Position numbers and translations under genes: made by a program
The notes under the pieces: model-generated
Told to the model about the DNA's origin: nothing
Databases searched by the model: none
What the model saw: the letters and a program-made list of their open reading frames with translations, nothing else
In this document: in pieces, positions 43,997-52,490 of the stretch
Numbering within the stretch: the first letter of the stretch is position 1
Layout: each line of letters begins with the position of its first letter
From: Streptomyces sp. PTY087I2
GTDB taxonomy: Bacteria; Actinomycetota; Actinomycetes; Streptomycetales; Streptomycetaceae
Direction of reading: 5' to 3'
Length of the DNA stretch: 64,000 nt
NCBI RefSeq assembly: GCF_001687325.1
Contig: NZ_LZRD01000019.1
Location: forward strand, 179,776 to 243,775

Positions 43997-44659
43997 TCAG
44001 GACTCGTCGATGTGCAGGCGGATCGAGCCGTCCTCGGCCGCCTCCACCCGCACCCGCGTCAGGTCCGCCACATGCGCGTCCGGCGCCAGGGCCGCCGCGC
44101 GCGGGCCGACGCCCACGACGCGCATGCCCGCCGCCCGGCCCGCCGCGATGCCCGCCTCGGAGTCCTCGAACACGATGCAGTCCGCCGCGTCGAAGCCCAG
44201 CTCCGCCGCGCCCTTGAGGAAGCCCTCGGGGTCCGGCTTGCTGGCGCCGACCTGCTCGGCGGTGACGCGGACGGCGGGCATCGGCAGCGCGGCCGCACCC
44301 ATCCGGGCCGTCGCGAGCGCGCTGTCCGCGGAGGTCACCAGGGCGTGCGGCAGCTCGGCGATCGCGGCCATGAAGGCGGGCGCCCCGCCGATCGGCACGA
44401 CGCCCTCGACGTCGGCGGTCTCCTCGGCGAGCATCACGCGGTTGTCCGCGTAGTTCTCCTCCATCGGGCGGTCCGGGAGCAGGACGGCCATCGTGGCGTA
44501 CCCCTGCCGGCCGTGCACCACCTTGAGGGCGGCCTCGGGGTCCAGCCCGTGCTCGACCGCCCAGCGCCGCCAGCAGCGCTCCACCACCGCGTCGGAGTTC
44601 ACGAGGGTGCCGTCCATGTCGAGCAGGAGGGCGTGAGCGGTGAGGACGGTGGCCGGCAT
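43997..44659 (-). CDS. HAD-family hexitol/sugar phosphatase
   Basis: The 220-residue HAD protein has motif I LLLDMDGTLVNSDAVVE (Asp nucleophile), motif II ALVTSADS, motif III ASKPDPEGFLKGAAELG and motif IV CIVFEDSEAGIAAGRAAGM. This is the beta-phosphoglucomutase/2-deoxyglucose-phosphatase subgroup, close to Mtl-1-phosphate or glycerol-phosphate phosphatases. It dephosphorylates a small sugar phosphate in the cytosol. ATG 44659 (MPATVLTAHALLLDMDG) follows GGAG at good spacing; longer in-frame extensions have no support. Confidence 0.92.
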   Translation of the reverse strand: MPATVLTAHALLLDMDGTLVNSDAVVERCWRRWAVEHGLDPEAALKVVHGRQGYATMAVLLPDRPMEENYADNRVMLAEETADVEGVVPIGGAPAFMAAIAELPHALVTSADSALATARMGAAALPMPAVRVTAEQVGASKPDPEGFLKGAAELGFDAADCIVFEDSEAGIAAGRAAGMRVVGVGPRAAALAPDAHVADLTRVRVEAAEDGSIRLHIDES

Positions 44660-44851
44660 CGGCTGCTCCAGAAACGCGGGGAGGTGTACGAACGGCCCGG
44701 GCGCGCGTGCCGCGGGGCGGTACCAGAGCAACCCCCGCCCGCCGGTCAGGGAGTGCGGGCGGGAGCTACTTTGTTCCATCACGATACAAAAACCGGGCCC
44801 GGAACGCCAATCCCGCCGCTCGCCGCGCACCGCCCCGCCCGGCGTCCGGTC

Positions 44852-45976
44852 TCAGCGGCGTCCGTCTCCCCTCGTCTCCGCCTCCAGTGCGCGCCGGGTG
44901 TTCGGCCCGTACACGCCCATCGGGTCGCCCTGGATCGCCTTGTACGACTGGTAGACCGCCACCGCGTTCTCCACCCGGTCGTTGTAGTTCTGGTCGGACG
45001 GCCCCGAGTAGAGCCACACTTCCCTGAGCCGGTTCTGGAGCACCCCGACCTCCGGGCCGCGGTCGCCCGGCCGCAGCGAGGGGCCGGCGAACTCCGCGGG
45101 CGGGGCGGCGGGCGGCGAGGACGTGGGCGCGTCGCCGTCCTCCGGGGTGGGCGACGCGCTCGCCGTCGGCGACGCGGACGCGGTGGCGGTCGGCGAGGGC
45201 TCCTGGCTCTTCGTCGGCGAGGCGGACGCGGACGGCGAGGCCGACGGTGTGGCGGAGTGGGAGGGCGTACGTTGCGGAGTGGCCGACGCGGAGGGGGACG
45301 GGGCCACCGACGCGGCCGGTTCGTCCTCCAGGTCCGGGACGCTCGTGGTCGCCTCCGGCAGCGCTTCGTTCTCGCTGTCGTCGCCGCCGAACAGTCCTCC
45401 GGCGAAGGCCGCCGTGCCGACCACCGCGGCCACGGCCGCCCCCACGGCCAGCGCCCCGAAGGGCCGCCTGCGGCGCGGCTGCACGGGGTCGGGGGCGAAG
45501 GCGGGGCTCGCGGCGGCGGTCCGCCGGCGGTTCCGGTCGCGGCTTCCGGCCGGGGCGGGGTGCGCGCCGACGGGAGTCCCTGAGCCCGGTCCCGTACCAG
45601 CGCCCGTACTCGTACCGACGTCCGAGCCCGTACCCGTACCGACGTCCGGGCCTGCACCCGTACCGACGCCCGGCCCATCGCCGCCCAGGAACAGCGGCAT
45701 CGTCGTGGCCGCCGCCCCCGGAACATCAGCCCCAGGCCCCCCGGCCCCGGCCCCCGAACCCGCCCCCGCCTGCTCGTTCAGCGTCACGTACGGCCGGATG
45801 CGCAGCGGGTCGAAGTCCTCGGCCGCGGCGATCTCCGCCGTACGGGCGGCGCGCTGCTCGTCCTCCGTGAGCGGGGCCGAACCCGCGCCCGCGCCGCACC
45901 GGCACGGCACCCGGTGCTCCGTGCCGGGCTCCCCGGCCGTCCGTCTGCCGCACTCCGGGCATGCGTGTCCGGTCAT
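44852..45976 (-). CDS. Membrane protein with N-terminal zinc finger and C-terminal peptidoglycan-binding domain
   Basis: The 374-residue protein begins with a zinc-ribbon-like segment (CPECGRR and CRCG, about 6-28). A Gly/Thr/Pro low-complexity cytosolic region with GTGTG-type repeats (about 75-130) follows, then one membrane helix (FGALAVGAAVAAVVGTAAFAGGLF, about 170-195) and a Ser/Thr/Pro/Ala-rich wall-spanning linker (about 210-295). It ends in a PGRP_1-type peptidoglycan-binding domain (LRPGDRGPEVGVLQNRLREVWLY, then NDRVENAVAVYQSY and GVYGPNTRRALE). It appears to link the cytosol to the cell wall and may sense envelope state. A GGAGGGG site precedes ATG 45976. Confidence 0.85.
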   Translation of the reverse strand: MTGHACPECGRRTAGEPGTEHRVPCRCGAGAGSAPLTEDEQRAARTAEIAAAEDFDPLRIRPYVTLNEQAGAGSGAGAGGPGADVPGAAATTMPLFLGGDGPGVGTGAGPDVGTGTGSDVGTSTGAGTGPGSGTPVGAHPAPAGSRDRNRRRTAAASPAFAPDPVQPRRRRPFGALAVGAAVAAVVGTAAFAGGLFGGDDSENEALPEATTSVPDLEDEPAASVAPSPSASATPQRTPSHSATPSASPSASASPTKSQEPSPTATASASPTASASPTPEDGDAPTSSPPAAPPAEFAGPSLRPGDRGPEVGVLQNRLREVWLYSGPSDQNYNDRVENAVAVYQSYKAIQGDPMGVYGPNTRRALEAETRGDGRR

Positions 45977-46162
45977 CGTGGGTCCCCTCCCCTTGAACTG
46001 CCTGCGATTATGCAGCCCGCTCCGGGGAAGCCCAACGGCCCGCAGGGGGCTCCGCCCGCCCTCGGCAGGCCATAACGGGGCGAAACGTCCAGGATGGGGG
46101 TGTAGTGGATCAGCGGACGCAGCGGATCGAGGAGACGCCATGGCCCGGCAGAGGAGACGCCC

Positions 46163-48310
46163 ATGTCCCAGCAGCTGAGCCCGCCGCCCCCGGCCGCGGC
46201 CCCTGGTGAGGGACACTCCCACCGGAGCGTCCTGGTGGCGATCGGAGCGCTGCTCCTCGGCATGCTGCTCGCGGCACTCGACCAGACCATCGTCTCCACG
46301 GCGCTTCCCACGATCGTCAGCGAGCTCGGCGGGCTCGACCATCTCTCCTGGGTGGTGACCGCCTATCTGCTCGCGGCCACCGCGGCGACCCCGCTGTGGG
46401 GCAAGCTCGGCGACCAGTACGGCCGCAAGAAGCTCTTCCAGACCGCGATCGTGATCTTCCTGATCGGCTCCGCGCTCTGCGGAGTCGCCCAGAACATGCC
46501 CCAGCTGATCGGATTCCGTGCTCTCCAGGGGCTCGGCGGCGGTGGCCTCATGGTGCTGTCGATGGCGATCGTCGGCGACCTCGTCACCCCGCGCGAACGC
46601 GGAAAGTACCAGGGGCTCTTCGGTGCCGTCTTCGGCGTGACGAGCGTTCTCGGGCCGCTCCTCGGCGGCTTCTTCACCGAACACCTCAGCTGGCGCTGGG
46701 TCTTCTACATCAACCTGCCGATCGGCGTCGTGGCGCTGGGCGTCATCGCGGCGGTCCTGCACATCCCGGTCCGCCGCGAGAAGCACACCATCGACTACCT
46801 CGGCACCTTCCTCATCGCGGCCGTCGCGACCAGCCTGGTGCTCATCGCATCCCTCGGCGGTACGACCTGGGCGTGGGCCTCCCCGCAGATCATCGTGCTC
46901 GCGGTGCTCGCCGTCGTCCTGCTCGTGGCCTTCATCGCCGTCGAACGGCGTGCCGTCGAGCCCGTGCTGCCGCTGAAACTGTTCCGGATCCGCACCTTCA
47001 CCCTCGTCGCCGTGATCAGCTTCGTCATCGGCTTCGCGATGTTCGGCGCGATGACCTACCTGCCGACGTTCCTCCAGGTGGTCCACGACATCACCCCGAC
47101 GATGTCCGGCGTGCACATGCTGCCGATGGTGTTCGGCCTGCTGATCACCTCGACCGCCTCCGGCCAGATCGTCAGCCGGACCGGCCGCTGGAAGGTCTTC
47201 CCGCTCGCGGGCACGGCCCTCACCACCGCCGGTCTCCTGCTGCTCCACAACCTCGACGAGAACAGCTCCACCTGGCTGATGAGCGCCTACTTCTTCGTCT
47301 TCGGCGCCGGGCTCGGGCTCGTGATGCAGGTCCTCGTCCTGGTCGCCCAGAACTCCGTCTCGTACCAGGACCTCGGCGTCGCCACCTCCGGCGCCACGTT
47401 CTTCCGGTCGATCGGCTCCGCGTTCGGCGTGGCGATCTTCGGCACCATCTTCGCCAACCGGCTGACCGGTCAGCTCACGGACGCGCTCGCCGGGCAGCCG
47501 CTGCCGCCGGGCATCGACGCGGGGAGCCTGTCCGCCGACCCCCGGGCCATCGGGCAGCTCCCCGCCGACCTGCGGCCCGGCGTCCTCAGCGCGTACTCCA
47601 CCTCCATCACGGACGTCTTCCTGTACGCCGCCCCGGTCGTCCTCCTGGCCTTCGTCCTCGCCTGGTTCCTCCGCGAGGACAAGCTCCGGGGCTCGGTGAC
47701 CGCCCCGGACACCAGCCAGACCCTCGCCTCCAACCCCGTCGAGCGCTCCTCGTACGACGAGTGCGCCCGCGCCCTGTCCGTGCTCGCCACCCGGGAGGGC
47801 CGCCGTGAGATCTACGAGAAGATCACCGCGCGGGCGGGGTACGACCTGCTGCCCGCGGCCAGCTGGCTGCTTCTGCGGATCAAGCGGCACGGCACCGTCG
47901 AACCCGCCCGGCTCGCCGAGACCGCTCCCGTACCGCTGCACGTCATCACCGACGCGGCCCGGCAGATCGAGGAACGCGGACTGGCCCGCCGCGAGGGGCT
48001 CCAGATGATCCTCACCGACTCCGGGGCCGAGGCCGTCGTCCGGCTCGCCCAGGCCCGCGAGGACTCGCTCGCCGAACTCCTCGGCGACTGGTGGGGGCCC
48101 GAGCGCCCCACCGACCTGGTCACACTCGTCCATGAACTGACCGCCGAGGTCAGCGGCTCGACCAGGGAGCGGCCCCACTCCCCGACGCCTCCCCGCGACC
48201 ATGAGGCCCACCTGCGCCGCGACGAGCGCGAGGCCCACCGCCGGGCCCTCGACGACCAGGACGACCACGGCCACCGGGACGACCACGGCCGCCACCACCC
48301 GCCCGTCTGA
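46163..48310 (+). CDS. DHA2 efflux transporter fused to a C-terminal winged-helix domain
   Basis: The 715-residue protein has a 14-segment DHA2 transporter (LDQTIVSTALPTIVSEL near residue 40, GKLGDQYGRKKLFQ, RALQGLGGGGLMVLSMAIVGDLV, and motif C GPLLGGFF) up to about residue 515. A cytosolic region of about 130 residues then reads as a MarR-like winged helix (YDLLPAASWLLLRIKRHGTVEPARLAETAPVPLHVITDAARQIEERGLARREG). The tail is His/Asp-rich (DDHGHRDDHGRHH). The transporter exports drugs; the fused DNA-binding-like module may sense substrate or tether the pump, but that is inference. Such fusions occur in other Streptomyces. Confidence 0.88.
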   Translation: MSQQLSPPPPAAAPGEGHSHRSVLVAIGALLLGMLLAALDQTIVSTALPTIVSELGGLDHLSWVVTAYLLAATAATPLWGKLGDQYGRKKLFQTAIVIFLIGSALCGVAQNMPQLIGFRALQGLGGGGLMVLSMAIVGDLVTPRERGKYQGLFGAVFGVTSVLGPLLGGFFTEHLSWRWVFYINLPIGVVALGVIAAVLHIPVRREKHTIDYLGTFLIAAVATSLVLIASLGGTTWAWASPQIIVLAVLAVVLLVAFIAVERRAVEPVLPLKLFRIRTFTLVAVISFVIGFAMFGAMTYLPTFLQVVHDITPTMSGVHMLPMVFGLLITSTASGQIVSRTGRWKVFPLAGTALTTAGLLLLHNLDENSSTWLMSAYFFVFGAGLGLVMQVLVLVAQNSVSYQDLGVATSGATFFRSIGSAFGVAIFGTIFANRLTGQLTDALAGQPLPPGIDAGSLSADPRAIGQLPADLRPGVLSAYSTSITDVFLYAAPVVLLAFVLAWFLREDKLRGSVTAPDTSQTLASNPVERSSYDECARALSVLATREGRREIYEKITARAGYDLLPAASWLLLRIKRHGTVEPARLAETAPVPLHVITDAARQIEERGLARREGLQMILTDSGAEAVVRLAQAREDSLAELLGDWWGPERPTDLVTLVHELTAEVSGSTRERPHSPTPPRDHEAHLRRDEREAHRRALDDQDDHGHRDDHGRHHPPV

Positions 48311-48341
48311 GCCGCCCCGCCCGCCGGGCTCCGGCCCCGGG

Positions 48342-48830
48342 TCACAGTTCCTTGGCGAACCAGTGCTCCGCGTACTGGTTGCGGCGGTGGAACGCCGGCA
48401 CCTCCCGGTACCCGTGCTTCGCGTACAGCCCGCGCGCCTCGACCAGGTCGTTGCGGGTGTCCAGCCGCAGCAGCCGTACGCCGTACGCCCGCGCCGCCTC
48501 CTCCACCGCGGCCAGCAGCAGCCCGCCGCCGCCCGTGCCCCGGAACGCCGGGCGCACGTACACCCGCGTCAGCTCCGCCGTACCCGCCCCGGCCTCCTCC
48601 GTCAGCACAAGACCGGCACAGCTCGCCGCCTTGCTCCCGTACCGGCCGACGACGAACTGCCCCGTCGGCGGTACGAGCAGGTCGGCCCCGTCGTCGTCGA
48701 GCCCGTCGGCGATCTCCTCGGCGGTCGCGGGCCGCCGCCAGTAGCGGCTCGCGACTTCGTCGTAGTAGTCACGGCGCAGGGCGCTCGCGTCGGGGGAGTC
48801 GAATCGTTCGGCGGCCACGGTCCAGGTCAT
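48342..48830 (-). CDS. GNAT-family N-acetyltransferase
   Basis: The 162-residue protein is a compact GNAT enzyme: TRVYVRPAFRGTGGGGLLLAAVEEAARAYGVRLLRLDT (motif A with the R-G-x-G-x-G loop, about 91-125) and ARGLYAKHGYREVPAF (motif B, about 132-148). The N-terminal part (DEVASRYWRRPATAEEIADGL) is the acceptor side. Substrate unknown, possibly an amino acid or aminoglycoside-like amine. ATG 48830 is used; an ATG nine bases upstream is equally possible. It is divergent from the serpin gene with 63 bases between. Confidence 0.87.
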   Translation of the reverse strand: MTWTVAAERFDSPDASALRRDYYDEVASRYWRRPATAEEIADGLDDDGADLLVPPTGQFVVGRYGSKAASCAGLVLTEEAGAGTAELTRVYVRPAFRGTGGGGLLLAAVEEAARAYGVRLLRLDTRNDLVEARGLYAKHGYREVPAFHRRNQYAEHWFAKEL

Positions 48831-48893
48831 GTGGGGCATTCTTGCTGCCGCACCACCCGACGACGACGTAATTACCTGTGCAGGGGGAAAGCA

Positions 48894-50051
48894 GTGACCG
48901 ACGTGTCCACGGCATCGGCGACATCCACCACCCGAGCGATCCAGCACCTCGCCCAACGCTGGATACAGGACGGCATGACCGCCGCCAAAGCCGCCAAAGC
49001 CGCCGAACCGGCAGGCCGTACCGGGCCGGCCCCCGGCTTCGTCTGTTCGCCCGCCGGGCTGTGGCTCGCCCTGGCCGCCGTCGCCGCGGGCGCCCGCGGC
49101 GGGACCGCGGCCGAGCTGCGGGCCCTCCTCGGCACCGCCGACCGGGAGGCCGCCCCGGCCGTCACGGAGGTGGCCCGGGAGCTGGCGACGACCGGGGCGC
49201 TGGGCGTGGCCACCCGGGTCTGGAGCCGGGTGCCCGTGCTGCGCGCGTACCGGGAGGCGCTGCCGGACGTCCGCTTCGACCCGATGGACCCGGCGGCCGC
49301 CGATGCCTGGGTGCGTGAGGCCACCGGCGGGCTGATCGAGCGGCTGCCGCTGGAGATCACCGACGACACCCTGCTCGTCCTGGTCAACGTCCTGGCGCTG
49401 AAGGCCCGCTGGGAGAAGCCGTTCGAGGGGTGGCGCACCCGGGACCTGCCGTTCACCGAAGCGGCCGGGACGGCCCGCCCGGTGCCGACCATGTCCAAGG
49501 ACGTGCCGGTGGCCGACGCCTGGACGGCCGGCGGGGCGTACGTCGTCGAGCTGCGCTGTGTGCGGGAGCCCGGCGGCGCCCCCGGAGCCCGGGTCCGTCT
49601 CGTCCTGGGCGAGCCGGGGGCGGGTCCGGAACGCGTGCTGCCCGTGGGCTGGGCGCCCCGGACCGCAGGGGCCCCGCTGGACGCCGACCGGGTGACCATC
49701 GGGCTGCCGCGGCTCGCCCTGCGGACCCGGGTGCCCGTCACCGAGCAGCTGCCCGCCCTCGGTGTACGGCAGGCCACCTGCGACGACGCCGACTTCTCCG
49801 GACTCTCGCCCGAACCCCTCCTCGTCTCCGACGTGATCCAGGAGGCCGTGCTGAAGATCGCGGAGGAGGGCGTGGAGGCCGCGGCCGTGACGGTGGTCGC
49901 CATGGCCCCGGCGGGCGCCGCGCCCCGGCCGCAGCGGGTGCACCACATCGCCTTCGACCGGCCCTTCGGCATCGTCGTGCTGGCCGGAGCCGAGGACGTA
50001 CCCCTGTTCACCGCCTGGCAGGCGGACACCCCCGCCGACCCGGACGCCTGA
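48894..50051 (+). CDS. Serpin-family protease inhibitor
   Basis: The 385-residue protein is a serpin: FVCSPAGLWLALAAVAAGARGGTAAELRALLG (helix A-D region), LLVLVNVLALKARWEKPFEGW (strand 3A), and the C-terminal serpin signature IAFDRPFGIVVLAGAEDVPLF. The reactive-loop hinge reads IAEEGVEAAAVTVVAM, close to the small-residue EEGTEAAAAT pattern that allows loop insertion, so it is probably inhibitory, although P14 is Val instead of Thr. The reactive-centre bond cannot be placed with certainty (around MAPAGAAPRP). No signal peptide is seen, so it may protect the cytosol or leave by an unusual route. AGGGGGAAA precedes GTG 48894. Confidence 0.88.
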   Translation: MTDVSTASATSTTRAIQHLAQRWIQDGMTAAKAAKAAEPAGRTGPAPGFVCSPAGLWLALAAVAAGARGGTAAELRALLGTADREAAPAVTEVARELATTGALGVATRVWSRVPVLRAYREALPDVRFDPMDPAAADAWVREATGGLIERLPLEITDDTLLVLVNVLALKARWEKPFEGWRTRDLPFTEAAGTARPVPTMSKDVPVADAWTAGGAYVVELRCVREPGGAPGARVRLVLGEPGAGPERVLPVGWAPRTAGAPLDADRVTIGLPRLALRTRVPVTEQLPALGVRQATCDDADFSGLSPEPLLVSDVIQEAVLKIAEEGVEAAAVTVVAMAPAGAAPRPQRVHHIAFDRPFGIVVLAGAEDVPLFTAWQADTPADPDA

Positions 50052-50144
50052 GCCCTCCCGGCACCCCACCAACCCCGGCGCCCGAGACCTTCCGGCACCC
50101 CGCCGACCTGGGCGTCCGAGGCCTTCCGGCGCCCCCGTCATCCC
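50043..50144. repeat. Three 34-base degenerate repeats beginning at the serpin stop codon
   Basis: The unit GGCGCCCGAGACCTTCCGGC plus ACCCCGCCGACC recurs with an exact period of 34 at 50043, 50077 and 50111. In the first copy the CCTGAG position contains the gene's own stop (TGA, 50049-50051). The copies differ at about 8-10 positions. Confidence 0.85.
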
Positions 50145-50293
50145 CACGGACGAATTCTTCCGGACCAAAGCAGGGTGACAGCCAGGCAAAGAGGGGGTTG
50201 ATTGGGTCTACCTCGTAGGGCAATGCGAGGCTTCATCCTGCATGGCCACCACTCGAAAGGCGATGCACGGAACGGTGGGAGGGTCGGCGCAGC

Positions 50294-52375
50294 GTGGTGA
50301 ATGCGGATCACAGGGTGCGCGGTGACGCGGCGGCGGCGGACACGGGAGCGGGGGCGGGACCGGCCAGGGTTCTGCTCTGGCTGGTCGTGGCCGCGCTCGC
50401 GGTACGGCAGGTGGCGGTGGTGCTCCGGCAGCCACCGGGGGAACGGCTCCTCGATCTGGAGACCTGGATCGGGGAGAACGGCGTCCTGCACGCGACGGGC
50501 TCGCTGTACGACAGCGGCCGGTTCACCGGGACGCCCTTCGCCGGGCTCGTCCTGAAACCGCTCACCGCCACGGCCCAGCAGACCCTGGGCGTGGCCTGGA
50601 CGTTCGGGTCCCTGCTGCTCGTCGTCGCCCTCGGCCTCGTCGCGGCCAAGGCGCTGCCCGGCCCGGTGGGCCGCCGGACGGCCCTGCTCGCGGCGCCCGT
50701 CGCGATCAGTCTGTTCATACTGTCGCTGCCGGTCCGCAACGCCCTGCACCTGGGCCAGACGAGCATCCTGCCCGTCCTGCTGGTGCTGCTGGCCTGGTTC
50801 GTCGTCCGGGAACACCGGGCGGCGGGCGTCCTCGTCGGCATCGCCGCCGCCTTCCAGCCGGTGCTGCTGCTCTTCGCGGCGCTGCTCTGGCTGACCGGCA
50901 GACGGCAGGCGTCGGTGAGCGCGGGCGCGACCTTCGCCCTCGCCACGGCCGTCGCCTGGGCCGCGGCCCCGAAGGACTCGTGGACGTACTGGGTGCACCA
51001 TCTCGCGGGCGCCGGCCTCGGGGAGCGGCCGGACAGCCTGGCCAACCAGTCCCTGCACGGGGCGCTGCTCCGGCTCGGCCTCGAAGGCCCCCTGGAGATC
51101 GCCCTGTTCCTGGTGCTCGCCGCCGTCGTCGTGGTCCTCGGGCTGCGGCGCGCGGTGCGGTACGCCGAGGACGGTCAGCTGCTCCTCGCGGTGGCCGTGA
51201 CCGGCTGTGTCGTCGTCGCCGTCTCGCCGACCGCCTGGCAGCACCAGCTGCTCTGGGTGCTCCTCGCGGTCGTCGGCAGGGTCGGCAAGCGGGCCTCCGA
51301 CCGGCTGGTCTGGCCGTCCGTGGTGGTCCTCGCCGTCACCCTGCCGGGCACGATGCTGCTGCCGAACCTCGAACCGCTCTTCCCCGTACGCGACAACATC
51401 CTGCTTCTCACGGCGCTCGGCGCGGCCTGCCTCGCCCCGTTCCTGCCGCGCACCTCGCCGTACTGGCAGCACCCGGTCCCCACCGACTACGCGAAACCGG
51501 TCGCGGCGCGCTGGAGACGCGTGCCGCTCCTGCCGTTCTGGCGCCGGGTCTTCACCCGCCCCAACCTGCTGCTGGAACTCCTGCTCATCCGGGTCGTCTA
51601 CGACGCCTACGCCCAGGTCCGCCTCGCCGCCCGGGCCGGCCGCCCGCTCGCCGAGGAGCACGGCCGCCAGATCCACGCCATCGAGCAGTGGCTGCACATC
51701 GACATCGAGCACTGGGTCAACCACACGGTCGTCCAGATCACCTGGCTGCGGGACTTCTTCGACTACTACTACTCCACGTTCCACTTCATCGTCCCGCTGA
51801 CGATCCTCGGCGTGCTGTACGTGCGTCGCCCCGCCGACTACCGCTGGGTCCGCTCCTCCATCGGCTTCGCCACGCTCCTCGCGCTCGTCGGCTTCTGGCT
51901 CTACCCCCTGGCCCCGCCCCGGCTCATGCCCGGCCTCGGCTTCATCGACACCGTCCACGGGGTGCAGGACTTCGCGAAGCCCGACTACGGGACGCTGACC
52001 ACCGTCACCAACCAGTACGCGGCGATGCCGTCGCTGCACTTCGGCTGGTCGCTGTGGTGCGGTGTGGTCATCGTGATGCTGGCCCCGAAGCTGTGGATGA
52101 AGGCGCTCGGTCTGCTGCACCCGCTCTTCACCATCGCCGCGATCGTGGCCACCGCCAACCACTGGGTGCTCGACGCGGTCGGCGGCGCCCTGGTCGTGAC
52201 GCTGGGCTTCGGGCTGACGTACGTACTGTCGGGGCCGCGGAGGCTGGTGACCGACGAGGAACGGGAAGCGTCGGCGGAACCCGCCGATCCGCCGCCTGCG
52301 GAGCCCGCGGCCGACCGCGACCCCGACCCCGAGCCCGTACCGGCCGGGAAGCAGGAGGCGGCACACAGCGGGTGA
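50294..52375 (+). CDS. Bifunctional membrane protein: GT87-type glycosyltransferase fused to PAP2 phosphatase
   Basis: The 693-residue protein has an N-terminal GT87-like half (residues 25-400; about eleven hydrophobic segments, with LLDLETWIGENGVLHATGSLYD near 50 giving the catalytic Asp/Glu type region). The C-terminal half is a PAP2/inositol-phosphorylceramide-synthase-like domain (about 420-640): DFFDYYYSTFHFIVPL, AAMPSLHFGWSLWCGVV (catalytic PSLHFGW) and ATANHWVLDAVGGALV (second His). GT87 enzymes add mannose from polyprenyl donors in lipoglycan synthesis; the PAP2 half would remove a phosphate from the lipid carrier. It is monocistronic and ends at a 20-bp hairpin. The tail is charged and disordered. 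Confidence 0.88.
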   Translation: MVNADHRVRGDAAAADTGAGAGPARVLLWLVVAALAVRQVAVVLRQPPGERLLDLETWIGENGVLHATGSLYDSGRFTGTPFAGLVLKPLTATAQQTLGVAWTFGSLLLVVALGLVAAKALPGPVGRRTALLAAPVAISLFILSLPVRNALHLGQTSILPVLLVLLAWFVVREHRAAGVLVGIAAAFQPVLLLFAALLWLTGRRQASVSAGATFALATAVAWAAAPKDSWTYWVHHLAGAGLGERPDSLANQSLHGALLRLGLEGPLEIALFLVLAAVVVVLGLRRAVRYAEDGQLLLAVAVTGCVVVAVSPTAWQHQLLWVLLAVVGRVGKRASDRLVWPSVVVLAVTLPGTMLLPNLEPLFPVRDNILLLTALGAACLAPFLPRTSPYWQHPVPTDYAKPVAARWRRVPLLPFWRRVFTRPNLLLELLLIRVVYDAYAQVRLAARAGRPLAEEHGRQIHAIEQWLHIDIEHWVNHTVVQITWLRDFFDYYYSTFHFIVPLTILGVLYVRRPADYRWVRSSIGFATLLALVGFWLYPLAPPRLMPGLGFIDTVHGVQDFAKPDYGTLTTVTNQYAAMPSLHFGWSLWCGVVIVMLAPKLWMKALGLLHPLFTIAAIVATANHWVLDAVGGALVVTLGFGLTYVLSGPRRLVTDEEREASAEPADPPPAEPAADRDPDPEPVPAGKQEAAHSG

Positions 52376-52379
52376 GCAG

Positions 52380-52427
52380 GCCGAAGGGGTGCCGGGACGA
52401 CGTTCACCGTCCCGGCACCCCTTCGGC
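52380..52427. terminator. Strong 20-bp bidirectional hairpin
   Basis: Exact 20-base arms, GCCGAAGGGGTGCCGGGACG and its complement, enclose an eight-base loop between two convergent genes (the GT87-PAP2 fusion and the P450). Confidence 0.92.
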
Positions 52428-52490
52428 GTGGATCGCCGCGTCCTTACATGGTCCGCCCGTCGCGCCCGTCCCGCCACTCGGCGGGGCGTG

